Positions 32,039-40,566 are shown, counted from the first letter of the stretch. The stretch is 64,000 bases of DNA from Streptomyces sp. CNH099 (GCA_000514715.1 AZWL01000005.1:62001-126000), one strand, 5' to 3'. Translations and numbers: made by a program. The notes: a model not told the origin generated them from the sequence alone.

Positions 32039-33150
32039 CGGGCCGCCCTCCGGCGCATCAGCCACAGGAAGAACGGCCCGCCGGCCAGCGCCGTCAGCAC
32101 CCCGACGGGGATCTCCTCCGGGCTGATGAGCGTGCGCGCCGCCAGGTCCGCGGCGATCAGGAACGCCGCGCCGAGCAGCGCCGCCGCGGGCAGCGCCCGC
32201 CGGTGGTCGGCCCCGACCAGCAGCCGCACCACGTGCGGCAGGATCAGCCCGACGAACCCGATGGTGCCGCTGACCGCGACCGCCGCGCCGACCATCACCG
32301 CGACGAGCACGAACATCGCGGAGCGGAAGCGGTGGACGTCCAGGCCGAGGGCCGCGGCGGCCTCCTCGCCGGCGAGGAGCAGGTTGAGCGGGCGGGCCAC
32401 GGCGAGCAGCACGGCCGTGCCGAGGACGACGACGGCCAGCGGTATCCAGACCAGCCGCCACGTGCTGCCGGCGAGCCCGCCGAGCATCCAGCGCAGCGCG
32501 GACTGCGTCTTGCGCGGGTCGCCGGAGGTGACGACGAGGAAGCCGACGACGGCGGACAGCACTTCGGCCGTGGCGACGCCGGCGAGCACCAGCCGCAGCG
32601 ACGTCATGCGGCCGTCGGTGCCGAGGGCGAGGAGGTAGACGGCGACGAGCGCGCCGAGGGCGCCGGCGAACGCCGCCAGCGGCAGGGTGAACAGGCCCAG
32701 CACCGTGACGTTGAAGACCACGACGAGCACGGCGCCGACCGTCGCGCCGGACGAGATGCCCAGCAGCATGGGGTCGGCCAGCGGATTGCGTACGAGCGCC
32801 TGCAGCGCCATCCCGCACACCGCGAGCCCCGCGCCCACCGCCCCGGCCAGCAGCACGCGCGGCAGGCGCACGTCCCACACGATGGTCTCGTGCACGGGGC
32901 TCCACCCGGGGTCGGCGAGGGCGGGGTGGAGGCGGTGCAGCAGGATGCCCCAGACCTGGCCGGCGGGGATGCGGACGGAGCCGAGGGCGATGGCGGCGGT
33001 GGCGGCGAGGAGGACGAGGGCGGCGAGCAGCGCGAGCAGCAGGGCGAAGGACAGCCGCCGCCCCTTGCCCTCCCCGGCCGGCGGCGGGCCCGGGGCCGGG
33101 GTCGCGGCGGGCTTCGGTGCCGGGGTCGGTGCGGGCGTGGCCACCGTCAC
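32035..33150 (-). CDS. FecCD/BtuC-family ABC permease
   Basis: A 371-residue permease with about ten helices. Family motifs are RLPRVLLAGAVGAGLAVCGMALQALVRNPLADP, LLGISSGATVGAVL, the ATPase-contact loop region EEAAAALGLDVHRFR and SGTIGFVGLILPHVVRLLVG. The N-terminus has a 30-residue Pro/Ala stretch before the first helix. GTG at 33150 overlaps the stop of the binding-protein gene. Its substrate is inferred from the riboswitch upstream of the operon to be a corrinoid. Confidence 0.9.
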   Translation of the reverse strand: MTVATPAPTPAPKPAATPAPGPPPAGEGKGRRLSFALLLALLAALVLLAATAAIALGSVRIPAGQVWGILLHRLHPALADPGWSPVHETIVWDVRLPRVLLAGAVGAGLAVCGMALQALVRNPLADPMLLGISSGATVGAVLVVVFNVTVLGLFTLPLAAFAGALGALVAVYLLALGTDGRMTSLRLVLAGVATAEVLSAVVGFLVVTSGDPRKTQSALRWMLGGLAGSTWRLVWIPLAVVVLGTAVLLAVARPLNLLLAGEEAAAALGLDVHRFRSAMFVLVAVMVGAAVAVSGTIGFVGLILPHVVRLLVGADHRRALPAAALLGAAFLIAADLAARTLISPEEIPVGVLTALAGGPFFLWLMRRRAAR

Positions 33151-34151
33151 CGGAAGAGGTCCGGGTGCAGCTGGCGGGCCAGCGAGTCGACCGCCTCCGG
33201 CACCCGTACGCCCAGCACGGTGGCGGACAGCGGCAGCACGGCGAAGCGTTCGTTCCGTATCGCCGGCACGTCCTGCAGCGCGGGGTGGGAGAGCAGGAAC
33301 CGCTTCTTGTCGGCGACGGACCGGTCACCGTAGTCATAGATGACGACAACGTCCGGTGCCCGGGCGGCCACCTGCTCGAACGACACGTCCCCGAAGGGCT
33401 TGCCGACGTCGGCGAAGACGTTCCGGCCGCCCGCGCGCCGGATGATCTCGTTGCCGATCCCGGCGCCGCCCGCGGTGAACGCGGTCTTGTCCCCGCTGTC
33501 GTAGACGAAGACCTCCGCGGGCTCCGCGCCCGCGACCGCCTCCCGCACGGCCGCCAGGGTCGCGTGCGCCTCGCCGAGCAGCTTCTCCGCGCGCCGCGGC
33601 ACGCCGAAGACCTCGGCGACGGTGCGGATCTCGCGGTCCAGGAGGTCCACGGTCACGGGCGGGTCCGCGCACTCCTCCAGGCTGAGGTACGAGTCGATGC
33701 CCGCCCCGGCGAGCGCGTCGCGGCCGCGGCCCTCCTCGAAGGCGCTGGCGAACCCGCCGTAGACGAAGTCGGGTTCGGCGGCGAGCAGCGTCTCGTACGA
33801 GGGGTACTCGTCGGCGATGACGTCGATGCCGTCGTACGCCTCGCGGTACGCGGGCAGGACCTCGTCGTCGAGGTAGCCGGTGCCGGCCATGGACTTCTCC
33901 AGCCCGAGCGCCAGCATGATCTCGGTGACGTGCTGGTTGAGGGTGACCGCCCGCCGCGGCGGCCGCTCGTAGACGGTCTCGACGCCGCAGTTGTCGACGG
34001 TGACGGGAAACCCGGGCGGTGACGACGCGCCGCCCCCACCGTCCTCGCGGGCGGGACCGCCGCAGGCGGCGGCGAACAGCAGGGCCGCGGGAAGGGACAA
34101 ACGCAACAGACGCGACAGCCGGGACACCGGGCCGCGCAGCCGGGCACGCAT
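33147..34151 (-). CDS. Cobalamin-regulated ABC transporter binding lipoprotein (BtuF-like)
   Basis: A 334-residue lipoprotein. The signal peptide ends at the lipobox LFAAACGG, with the lipidated Cys near residue 30. The class III binding fold begins RAVTLNQHVTEIMLALGLEKSMAG; the hinge helix and second lobe run through FVYDSGDKTAFTAGGAGIGNEIIRRAGG. This group includes both B12- and iron-chelate-binding proteins, and sequence alone does not decide. The cobalamin riboswitch directly upstream favours a corrinoid. ATG at 34151 has GAGAGGAG about 11 nt upstream. First gene of a four-gene operon. Confidence 0.88.
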   Translation of the reverse strand: MRARLRGPVSRLSRLLRLSLPAALLFAAACGGPAREDGGGGASSPPGFPVTVDNCGVETVYERPPRRAVTLNQHVTEIMLALGLEKSMAGTGYLDDEVLPAYREAYDGIDVIADEYPSYETLLAAEPDFVYGGFASAFEEGRGRDALAGAGIDSYLSLEECADPPVTVDLLDREIRTVAEVFGVPRRAEKLLGEAHATLAAVREAVAGAEPAEVFVYDSGDKTAFTAGGAGIGNEIIRRAGGRNVFADVGKPFGDVSFEQVAARAPDVVVIYDYGDRSVADKKRFLLSHPALQDVPAIRNERFAVLPLSATVLGVRVPEAVDSLARQLHPDLFR

Positions 34152-34204
34152 GGCGAAGCACGCTCCTCTCCGGGGAAATCCGCCCCAGATTCATCGAGGA
34201 GGTG

Positions 34205-34372
34205 ACGACGTGAGTCTCCTGGCTCTCGGTTCACCGCCGACCCCTGGCCTTCCCACCCGTACCCGGGCAGTGGCCTGTTGCGGAGTCGGCTCACCGATCA
34301 CAGTGGCGGGACCGCACCGGATTCACACCGGCTTCCTCGTTCCGCCGTCACCTTTGGGAGCGCCATCATTGC
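34205..34372 (-). promoter_or_regulatory. Cobalamin (AdoCbl) riboswitch
   Basis: On the minus strand the conserved core is unmistakable: GGAAGCCGGTGTGAATCCGG, then GCGGTCCCGCCACTGTGA, then GAGCCGAC, and finally the B12 box GAGCCAGGAGAC (at 34214-34225). The element lies 54 bp upstream of the start codon of the binding-lipoprotein gene, so vitamin B12 should switch the four-gene operon off. It abuts the divergent promoter of the VapBC-type genes. Confidence 0.93.
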
Positions 34373-34414
34373 AGACGGACGCCGTACGGGGGAGAGGGAG
34401 AAGGTGCTACCGTA

Positions 34415-34466
34415 GATATCAAGGATGGCTTGCTTGATATCAGACCTGACATCAGGCGTGATATCA
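34415..34466. promoter_or_regulatory. Three-copy GATATC operator of the vapBC-type locus
   Basis: GATATC occurs at 34415-34420, 34436-34441 and 34460-34465, spaced 21 and 24 bp (about two helical turns each). The first two form a 9-bp inverted repeat, GATATCAAG...CTTGATATC. TTGATA and TGATAT at suitable spacing could be the -35 and -10, so bound antitoxin would cover the promoter. AAAGGAGG follows immediately as the ribosome site of the antitoxin gene. Confidence 0.65.
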
Positions 34467-34479
34467 AAGGAGGTGCAGG

Positions 34480-34695
34480 ATGAGTCGCACGGTGATCGAC
34501 CTGGACGACGACCTGCTCGCCGACGTCGCGCAGGCCCTCGGCACCGGCACCAAGAAGGAGACGGTCAACACCGCCCTGCGCGAGGTGCTGGAGAACCGGC
34601 GGCGGGCCCTGGCGCTCACCCGGCTGCGGGCCGCGGCCCAGGAGGGCGCGTTCGAGCTGGACCTTCTTGGGGACAAGAGGAACTATCGCGGGTGA
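34480..34695 (+). CDS. VapB-type ribbon-helix-helix antitoxin
   Basis: A 71-residue antitoxin: MSRTVIDLDDDLLADVAQALGTGTKKETVNTALREVLENRRR is the DNA-binding ribbon-helix-helix part, and the C-terminal AAAQEGAFELDLLGDKRNYRG should thread into the toxin's active site. ATG at 34480 has a strong AAAGGAGG. Its stop overlaps the toxin's GTG by 3 bp. The GATATC array upstream is its probable operator. Confidence 0.9.
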   Translation: MSRTVIDLDDDLLADVAQALGTGTKKETVNTALREVLENRRRALALTRLRAAAQEGAFELDLLGDKRNYRG

Positions 34696-35114
34696 GCACG
34701 GCGCACTACCTCATCGACACCAGCGCGCTCGCCCGGATGATGCGCGGCGACGCCGAGCAGTTCGGGTGGGACCGCGCCGCCGCGGCGGGGCTCATCGCCG
34801 TCTGCCCGATGACCGAGCTGGAGTTCCTCTACAGCGCCCGCTCCGCCGACGACCGGGCCCGGGGCGTGGAGGACCTGCGGACGATCTTCGGCTGGGTGCC
34901 GGTCGACGACCGGGCGTACGACCGCGCCTGGCAGGTGCAGGACGCGCTCACCGGGCGGGGGCAGCACCGCAGCGCGGGTCCGGTCGACCTCGTCGTGGCC
35001 GCCACCGCGGAGCTGCAGGGGCTGACCCTGCTGCACCGCGACCGGGACTTCGAGTGCATCGCCGCCGCCACCGGGCAGGCCCTGCAGTGGTACGGGCCCG
35101 AGGCCGGGAAGTGA
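34692..35114 (+). CDS. VapC-type PIN-domain toxin
   Basis: A 140-residue PIN-domain ribonuclease. The acidic residues are in place: LIDTSALARM at the N-terminus, TELEFLYSARS in the middle, and GPVDLVVAATAELQGLTLLHRDRDFECIA at the C-terminus. Family members cleave tRNA or rRNA with Mg2+. GTG at 34692 overlaps the antitoxin gene, typical of vapBC operons, keeping antitoxin synthesis ahead of toxin. All catalytic residues appear intact, so the pair is likely functional. Confidence 0.9.
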   Translation: MSTAHYLIDTSALARMMRGDAEQFGWDRAAAAGLIAVCPMTELEFLYSARSADDRARGVEDLRTIFGWVPVDDRAYDRAWQVQDALTGRGQHRSAGPVDLVVAATAELQGLTLLHRDRDFECIAAATGQALQWYGPEAGK

Positions 35115-35214
35115 GCCGGGACCCCGTGCGGGGTCGCCCGGAAGACGGGACCCGGGCCGCGAACTGATCGGTCCGCGCCCCGCCGGATGCCTCGTACGGC
35201 CATACGATGGGCGC

Positions 35215-35583
35215 ATGCCGGAGCGTGACACCGCACCCCCGCCAGCCTCCCCCGTCCACCGCCACGAGTGGACCCCCGACCGGGAGCAACTGGAGGCCGC
35301 CAGCACGGTCTTCGCGCTGCTGGCCGACGCCACGCGCCTGCATCTGCTGTGGCTGCTCGCCGAGGGCGAGGCCGACGTGACGGAGCTGGCCACCGCCAGC
35401 GGGGCCGCCCGGCCGGCCGTCAGCCAGCACCTCGCCAAGCTGCGCCTGGCCAACCTGGTGCACTCCAGGAAGGAGGGGCGCCGCGTCGTGTACTCGCTGC
35501 GCGACGGGCACCTGCGGGGCCTCGTCGTGGAGGCGCTCAACCACGCCGACCACGTCATGACCGGCGAGCCCTGGCACTCCTGA
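35215..35583 (+). CDS. ArsR/SmtB-family metalloregulator
   Basis: A 122-residue winged-helix metal sensor: EAASTVFALLADATRLHLLWLLAEGEADVTELATASGAARPAVSQHLAKL and RRVVYSLRDGHL. The His-containing N-terminus (VHRHEW) and C-terminal helix with HADHV...H supply alpha5-type ligands as in NmtR/KmtR, which sense Ni, Co or Zn. ATG at 35215 follows TACGAT by 6 nt with no ribosome site, so it may be leaderless. An MFS gene lies downstream with an ArsR-like dyad at its 5' end, so this repressor probably controls metal export. Confidence 0.9.
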   Translation: MPERDTAPPPASPVHRHEWTPDREQLEAASTVFALLADATRLHLLWLLAEGEADVTELATASGAARPAVSQHLAKLRLANLVHSRKEGRRVVYSLRDGHLRGLVVEALNHADHVMTGEPWHS

Positions 35584-35647
35584 GCCGGGATCCGTAGCCG
35601 GGATCGGCCTCCGCGGGAATGCGGCCCCGCCTCTTCATGCTTAACAT

Positions 35648-35663
35648 GTGCGTATATGCGCAC
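35648..35663. promoter_or_regulatory. ArsR-type operator before the MFS gene
   Basis: GTGCG-TATATG-CGCAC is a dyad with an AT-rich centre, like the operators of Ni/Co- and Zn-sensing ArsR proteins. It sits 26 bp upstream of the preferred GTG start of the MFS gene and 65 bp downstream of the arsR-type stop. Confidence 0.6.
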
Positions 35664-35688
35664 ACGAGCAAGGAAGAGGGCCAGGGCT

Positions 35689-37050
35689 GTGTTCTCCGTG
35701 TTCCCCGTACTCCGCAACCGCACCTACCGGCACCTCTTCGCCGCCCAGGCCCTCGCCCTCCTCGGCACCGGCCTGGCCACCGTCGCGCTCGGCCTCCTCG
35801 CCTACGACCTCGCCGGCGGCGACGCCTCCGCCGTCCTCGGCACCGCCATGGCCGTCAAGATGGTCGCCTACGTCGGCATCGCCCCCGTCGTCGGCGCCCT
35901 CGCCGACCGCATCCCGCGGCGCGCCCTGCTGGTCGGCGCCGACCTGGTGCGCGGCGCCGTGGCGCTCGGGCTGCCGTTCGTGACCGAGGTCTGGCAGGTC
36001 TACGTGCTGATCTTCCTGCTCCAGTCCGCCTCCGCGGCGTTCACCCCGACCTTCCAGGCCACCATCCCCGAGGTGCTCCCCGCCGAGCGCGACTACACCC
36101 GGGCGCTGTCGCTGTCGCGGCTGGCGTACGACATGGAGAGCCTGTTCAGCCCCGTGCTCGCCGCCGGGCTGCTGACGCTCGTCACGTACGACCGGCTCTT
36201 CCTCGGCACGGCCGCCGGCTTCGCCGCCTCCGCCGTGCTGGTCGTCTCCGTGGCGCTGCCGAAGCCGGCGCCCCGCGAGCGCGGCGGCGGGTCGAGCGGC
36301 GGGTCGAACGGCGGGGACAGCGGCGGGGACAGCGGCGGGGGGCTCGCCAGGGCCGCGTTCGCCGGGGCCGCGTACGGCATGCGGCTCTTCGGCTCCGCGC
36401 CCCGGCTGCGCGCGCTCCTCGCGCTCAACCTCGCGGTCGCGGCGGCCGGCGCGATGGTGATCGTGAACACCGTCGTGCTGGTCCGCGACCACTTCACCCG
36501 CTCGGTCGGCGACGTGTCGCTGGCCCTCGGCGCCTTCGGCGCCGGGTCGATGGCCGTGGCGCTGGCGCTGCCCCGGGTGCTGGAGCGGGTCGGCGACCGG
36601 GCGGTGATGCTGCCGGCGGCGTTCGTGCCGGCGCCGGTGCTGGCCGTCGTCGGGGCGGGCCTGGCGGGCGGCGTACGGACCTGGCCGGCGCTGCTCGCCG
36701 CGTGGGCCGTCCTGGGGGCGGCGACCTCGGCGATGGTGACGCCGACGGGGCGGCTGATCCGCGGCGCGGTGCCGGGGAAGGCGGACCTGCCGGCGGCGTT
36801 CGCGGCGCAGTTCTCGCTGTCGCACGTCGCGTGGCTGCTGACGTACCCGTTGGCCGGCTATCTGGCGGCGCGGACGGGGCCGGCCGCGGCGGCGGGGGTG
36901 CTGGCGGGCGTCGGGCTCGCGGCGGCGGTGACGGCGGCGCTGCTGTGGCGGCCCGAGGGCGCGGGGCGTACGGGCGGGGACGCGGCCGGGACGTACCGGG
37001 CGGCCCGCGGCGGGCGCCTCACCCGGGAGCGCACGACCACCGCGGCGTAG
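35689..37050 (+). CDS. MFS transporter, probably metal-linked efflux
   Basis: A 453-residue, 12-helix permease: VLRNRTYRHLFAAQALALLGTGLATVALGLLAYDLAG at the start, the motif A loop ALADRIPRRALLVGADLVRG, and a Gly/Ser/Asn linker between helices 6 and 7. Placement behind an ArsR-type sensor and its operator suggests export of a metal ion such as Ni or Co, or of a metal chelate; this is inference. I prefer GTG at 35689 (GGAAGAGGG upstream) to ATG at 35656, because the latter lies inside the operator dyad and adds only an Arg-rich stretch. Confidence 0.85.
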   Translation: MFSVFPVLRNRTYRHLFAAQALALLGTGLATVALGLLAYDLAGGDASAVLGTAMAVKMVAYVGIAPVVGALADRIPRRALLVGADLVRGAVALGLPFVTEVWQVYVLIFLLQSASAAFTPTFQATIPEVLPAERDYTRALSLSRLAYDMESLFSPVLAAGLLTLVTYDRLFLGTAAGFAASAVLVVSVALPKPAPRERGGGSSGGSNGGDSGGDSGGGLARAAFAGAAYGMRLFGSAPRLRALLALNLAVAAAGAMVIVNTVVLVRDHFTRSVGDVSLALGAFGAGSMAVALALPRVLERVGDRAVMLPAAFVPAPVLAVVGAGLAGGVRTWPALLAAWAVLGAATSAMVTPTGRLIRGAVPGKADLPAAFAAQFSLSHVAWLLTYPLAGYLAARTGPAAAAGVLAGVGLAAAVTAALLWRPEGAGRTGGDAAGTYRAARGGRLTRERTTTAA

Positions 37051-37059
37051 CCCGGAAAT

Positions 37060-37076
37060 ATACCCCCAGGGGGTAT
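37060..37076 (+). promoter_or_regulatory. CsoR/FrmR-type operator
   Basis: ATACCCCC-A-GGGGGTAT has perfect 8-bp arms and matches the ATACC(C)n...(G)nGGTAT consensus of copper-sensing CsoR repressors in actinomycetes. It lies 57 bp upstream of the His-rich protein gene. No csoR gene is present in the window, so control would be in trans. Confidence 0.75.
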
Positions 37077-37132
37077 CTGTTACGGTGCTCACCACACCAT
37101 CGGCACCAGACCCGAAGGGCAGGAACCCCGCC

Positions 37133-37930
37133 ATGAACACCGCACACCACCACGGTCACCACGAAGCCCACGCCCACGCCGCCCACCACGCTCCCGCCGG
37201 CCCCGCCGGCCTGCACAGCTCCGAGGCCGGCTACACGCTGGCCCTCCAGGACACCGCACTCCCCGCCGCCGCCGACACCGAGCTGCGCTTCCGCCTCCTC
37301 GGCGACGACGGCCGCCCGGTCACCGACCTCACGCCCCTCCACGACAAGCCGGTCCACCTGATCGTCGTCCGCCGCGACCTCACCCGCTACGTCCACGTCC
37401 ACCCCGCCGAGGCCGGCGACGGCACCTGGTCGGTCCGCGTCCGGCTGCCCGAGCCCGGCGCCTACCGCGCCTTCGCCGACTTCGCCCCCGCCGCCCTCGG
37501 CCGCACCCTCACCCTGGGCGCGGACCTCACGGCCGGCGACCCCACCGCCCCCGGCCCCGTGCGCGAACTCCCCGCGCCCGCCGCCGCCTTCACCGTGGAC
37601 GGCCGCGAGGTGACGCTCACCGGCGCGCCGGCGGCGGGCGAGGCGCGGCGGCTGGAGTTCGCGATCGCCCGCGACGGCCGGCCGGTCACCGACCTGCAGC
37701 CGTACCTCGCCGCGTACGGCCACCTGGTGGCGCTGCGCCTGGAGGACCTGGCGTACGTCCACGTCCACCCGGACGACTCCCCCGGCGACGGCACGACCGA
37801 GCCCGGCGGCCCTGTCGGGGCGTTGGCGTTCCACGCGCAGGTGCCGGGCCCGGGGACGTACCGGCTGTTCCTCGACTTCAAGCACGAGGACGCCGTGCGC
37901 ACCGCGGAGTTCACCGCGGTCGTGCGGTGA
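37133..37930 (+). CDS. His-rich protein under a CsoR-type operator
   Basis: A 265-residue protein. The first 19 residues hold eight His (MNTAHHHGHHEAHAHAAHH), a likely metal-binding tag. Two beta-rich units follow, each with a VHVHP motif: KPVHLIVVRRDLTRYVHVHP and YGHLVALRLEDLAYVHVHP. This suggests two copies of an Ig- or cupredoxin-like fold with His ligands. Related actinomycete proteins are usually secreted or lipid-anchored, but no signal peptide is visible here. ATG at 37133 follows GGCAGGAA. With the CsoR-type operator upstream, the best guess is copper binding or buffering; the enzyme activity, if any, is unknown. Confidence 0.75.
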   Translation: MNTAHHHGHHEAHAHAAHHAPAGPAGLHSSEAGYTLALQDTALPAAADTELRFRLLGDDGRPVTDLTPLHDKPVHLIVVRRDLTRYVHVHPAEAGDGTWSVRVRLPEPGAYRAFADFAPAALGRTLTLGADLTAGDPTAPGPVRELPAPAAAFTVDGREVTLTGAPAAGEARRLEFAIARDGRPVTDLQPYLAAYGHLVALRLEDLAYVHVHPDDSPGDGTTEPGGPVGALAFHAQVPGPGTYRLFLDFKHEDAVRTAEFTAVVR

Positions 37931-37957
37931 GAACGGGGGCGAGGGCGGTGCGGGCGG

Positions 37958-39277
37958 TCAGTCCTTGTCGACGGGGAAGTTGCTGCGGAAGACCCCCTGC
38001 GGGTCGCGGGCCCGCTTGACGGCCCGCAGGCGGGCCAGGCTCTCGGCGCCGAAGGCGTCGGCCGCGCGCTCGCCGACGCCGAGGAACGTGTACGGCTTGT
38101 GGCCGGGGACGTAGTCCCCGAGGGCCTTCAGCAGCGCGGCGCGGCGGGCGACGACGCCGTCCGCGACCTCGGGCGAGATCGGCACGCCGAAGAGGTAGAG
38201 GAGATACGGCTCGGCCAGCGCCCCGTGCGGCGAGTCCGAGGGGCGGGTCAGCGCACCGCCCATGTGGCGCAGCTGGACGGCGAACAGCGGGTCGATCGGC
38301 TCCGCGAGGAGCGTGTCGATCACGGTGTCGTCAAGCGCCGTGAGCACCTCGCCGCGGCTCATCCCGGGGCTGGGGTCGGTGGGCTCGTCGGTGATGGTGC
38401 CCAGCTCGTGCACCGGCAGCACGGCGCGGTTGTCGTCGAGCCGGCCCCCGATCGCGTCGAACGGCGCCAGCAGCCGGGACCCGGCCTCGCCGGCGTCCTC
38501 GCCGAGGTACGTGGCGTGGACGGCGACCATCGGCTCGGCGCCGGGGATGTTCAGCAGCGCGATCCAGACGGTCAGCTCGTCCGGCGCCTCGGCGGTCACC
38601 GTGCGGAACACGTCCAGCACCTCGCGGGACCGCGCCCCCGGCCAGAGCATCTGGCCGCCGTAGAGGGCGGGCGCGGGGTACAGCCGGAACTCCGTCGCGG
38701 TGACGAGCGCGAAGTCACCGCCGCCGCCGCGCAGCGCCCAGAACAGCTCGGGGTCGGAGTCGGCGGTCACCCGGGCGGGCGCGCCGTCGCCGCCGACGAC
38801 CTCGAAGGCCGTGACGGAGTCGGCCGCCCAGCCGTGGGCGCGGCTGAACCAGCTGACGCCGCCGCCCAGCGTGTACCCCGTGACGGAGACGACGGGCGAG
38901 CTGCCGGGCAGCCCGGTCAGCCCGTGCCGGGAGGCCTCTTCCTGTACACGCCCCCACGGGACCCCGGCGCCGGCGCGGGCGATGCGGGCCGCGGGGTCGA
39001 CGCGCACCTCGTCGAGGCGGCGGGTGCGCAGCAGGATCGCGCCCGCCACGTCGCCCGAGGCGCCGTGCCCGCTGGGCTGCGCGGCGATCGGGACGCCGGC
39101 CCCGCGGGCGTAGCGGACCAGCGCGGCGACGTCGTCGGCGTCGGCGGCCTCCACGACGGCGGCGGCGGGCTGCGGTACGGCGGCGTTCCACGGCCCGGTG
39201 GCCGCCTCGAAACCGTCGTCGCCGGGCAGGAGCACCTGGCCGCGGACGGCGGTGCGGAGCTGGTCGATGTTGCTCAT
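37958..39277 (-). CDS. FAD-binding (BBE-like) oxidoreductase
   Basis: A 439-residue flavoprotein of the berberine-bridge/PCMH type. The FAD-binding part has AQPSGHGASGDVAG with the His that is usually joined covalently to FAD, GLPGSSPVVSVTGYTLGGGVSWFSR, and ELFWALRGGGGDFALVTATEF. The second covalent attachment Cys of bicovalent members is absent at the expected place, so single His linkage is likely. The C-terminal BBE segment reads LARLRAVKRARDPQGVFRSNFPV. Enzymes of this fold oxidise sugars, alcohols or secondary metabolites; the substrate is unknown. ATG at 39277 is the only good start. No operon partner. Confidence 0.9.
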   Translation of the reverse strand: MSNIDQLRTAVRGQVLLPGDDGFEAATGPWNAAVPQPAAAVVEAADADDVAALVRYARGAGVPIAAQPSGHGASGDVAGAILLRTRRLDEVRVDPAARIARAGAGVPWGRVQEEASRHGLTGLPGSSPVVSVTGYTLGGGVSWFSRAHGWAADSVTAFEVVGGDGAPARVTADSDPELFWALRGGGGDFALVTATEFRLYPAPALYGGQMLWPGARSREVLDVFRTVTAEAPDELTVWIALLNIPGAEPMVAVHATYLGEDAGEAGSRLLAPFDAIGGRLDDNRAVLPVHELGTITDEPTDPSPGMSRGEVLTALDDTVIDTLLAEPIDPLFAVQLRHMGGALTRPSDSPHGALAEPYLLYLFGVPISPEVADGVVARRAALLKALGDYVPGHKPYTFLGVGERAADAFGAESLARLRAVKRARDPQGVFRSNFPVDKD

Positions 39278-39591
39278 TTCGGGTCCTTACGGGGTTTCGC
39301 GAACGGGTGGTTCGGGTTCGAGCATTGCGCGCGGGTCGGACATTCGGGCGCGGGAGGAGGCCGGTGCCGGCGGAAAGCCGCGCGGCGGAAGGAGCGGACG
39401 GGGCGCCGCACGGGGCCGTGGGCGCGATGTCCGGAGGCGAGCGGGTCTGCACCCACCCGTCGAGTGTGAGATAGGTCTCACCGTCACCACTCCTTATGGG
39501 CATTCATCGTGCTCCGCGGGGTTCCGGCGCTGGCACATTGTTCGCTCGTCGAGCACCCCTCCACCCATACGACGGAAGGGACGGCAGGAAA

Positions 39592-40566
39592 GTGACGACG
39601 ATCTACTGCCCACGTTGCAACAGCCGGCACGACGCGGCGGGGGCGCCCTGGTGCACTCCGCCGCGCAGCGTTCCCGCGACCGAGGCGCCCGGGGTCTACG
39701 GGACGCTCGGAAGCCCGGCACTGCAACTGCCCGCGACGGCGTCGAGCGGACCCGCGCCCGGGGACCTGGAGCTGTTCGCGGACGGGGACAGATCGTTGCC
39801 CGCGGGCGCGGGCGTGGGCGCGGATACGGACGCGGACGCGGACCGTAGCGGGGCCGGAGACGGGAACGGGTACGGGTACGGAGACGGGGGCGCGCCGGAC
39901 GCCGGCGAGGGCGCCGGCCGCGGCGTCGGGGCAGAACTCGTGCCCCTGCCGCCGCGGGCCCGGCACCGGCGCTACAAGCGGCGGAACCGGCGGCTGGCCG
40001 GGATGGCGGCGGCCGGGATGACCGTGCTGTCCGGCGGGCTGCTCGCCGCGAACGCCTTCGGCGGCGGCGGAGGCGGCGCCCGCAGCGACGGCGCCGCGGC
40101 CCGGCCCGACACCCCGGTGCAGCCGCTGCCGACCGAGGAGTCCGGCGACGGCACCGGCGACGCCACCCCGGACGGCGACCGGCCCACGGGGGCGGCGTCA
40201 CCCGACGCCGCGGAGCCCACGGAGTCGCGGACCCCGCCGGCGCGGGCGGACCGCGACGCCGCGCGGGAGCCGGCCGGCAGCCCGGCGGCGACGCCGGACA
40301 GCCCGGAGCCGACGGCCACGACACCGGCCGAGGGCCGCGTCACGGCGCCGGACACCGCGGAACCGGGGTCGGCGTCCCCGTCCACCGGCACGCCGGCGCC
40401 CGGCCAGAGCACGGAGGACGGCGACGGCAGCGGCAGCGGCAGCGGTGGGGACGGCGGCGGATCGGGCGGCTCCGGGGACGCGGACGGCTCCGGCGGCGGC
40501 TCGGCCGGCGAGTCCGACCGCGGCGGCCTCGACCTCGACCTCCCCCTGCTCCCGGGCCTCCTCTGA
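39592..40566 (+). CDS. One-TM protein with N-terminal zinc ribbon and disordered C-terminus
   Basis: A 324-residue protein of unknown function. The N-terminus has a possible zinc ribbon, TIYCPRCNSRHDAAGAPWC. A disordered Asp/Gly region follows, then a basic stretch (RARHRRYKRRNRR) and one hydrophobic helix near residue 145 (LAGMAAAGMTVLSGGLLAANAF). The remaining 170 residues are Pro/Thr/Glu/Gly-rich, ending in the conspicuous LDLDLPLLPGLL. The layout recalls the streptomycete SCO2400-type proteins, but I am not certain. By the positive-inside rule the zinc ribbon is cytoplasmic and the tail external. GTG at 39592 follows GGCAGGAAA. A strong terminator follows. Confidence 0.65.
   Translation: MTTIYCPRCNSRHDAAGAPWCTPPRSVPATEAPGVYGTLGSPALQLPATASSGPAPGDLELFADGDRSLPAGAGVGADTDADADRSGAGDGNGYGYGDGGAPDAGEGAGRGVGAELVPLPPRARHRRYKRRNRRLAGMAAAGMTVLSGGLLAANAFGGGGGGARSDGAAARPDTPVQPLPTEESGDGTGDATPDGDRPTGAASPDAAEPTESRTPPARADRDAAREPAGSPAATPDSPEPTATTPAEGRVTAPDTAEPGSASPSTGTPAPGQSTEDGDGSGSGSGGDGGGSGGSGDADGSGGGSAGESDRGGLDLDLPLLPGLL

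Noticed and set aside
34209..34225. The T-box or other leader types considered for the region upstream of the binding-lipoprotein gene
   Set aside because: The B12 box and the GGTGTGAATCC and GTCCCGCCACTG core settle it as a cobalamin riboswitch.
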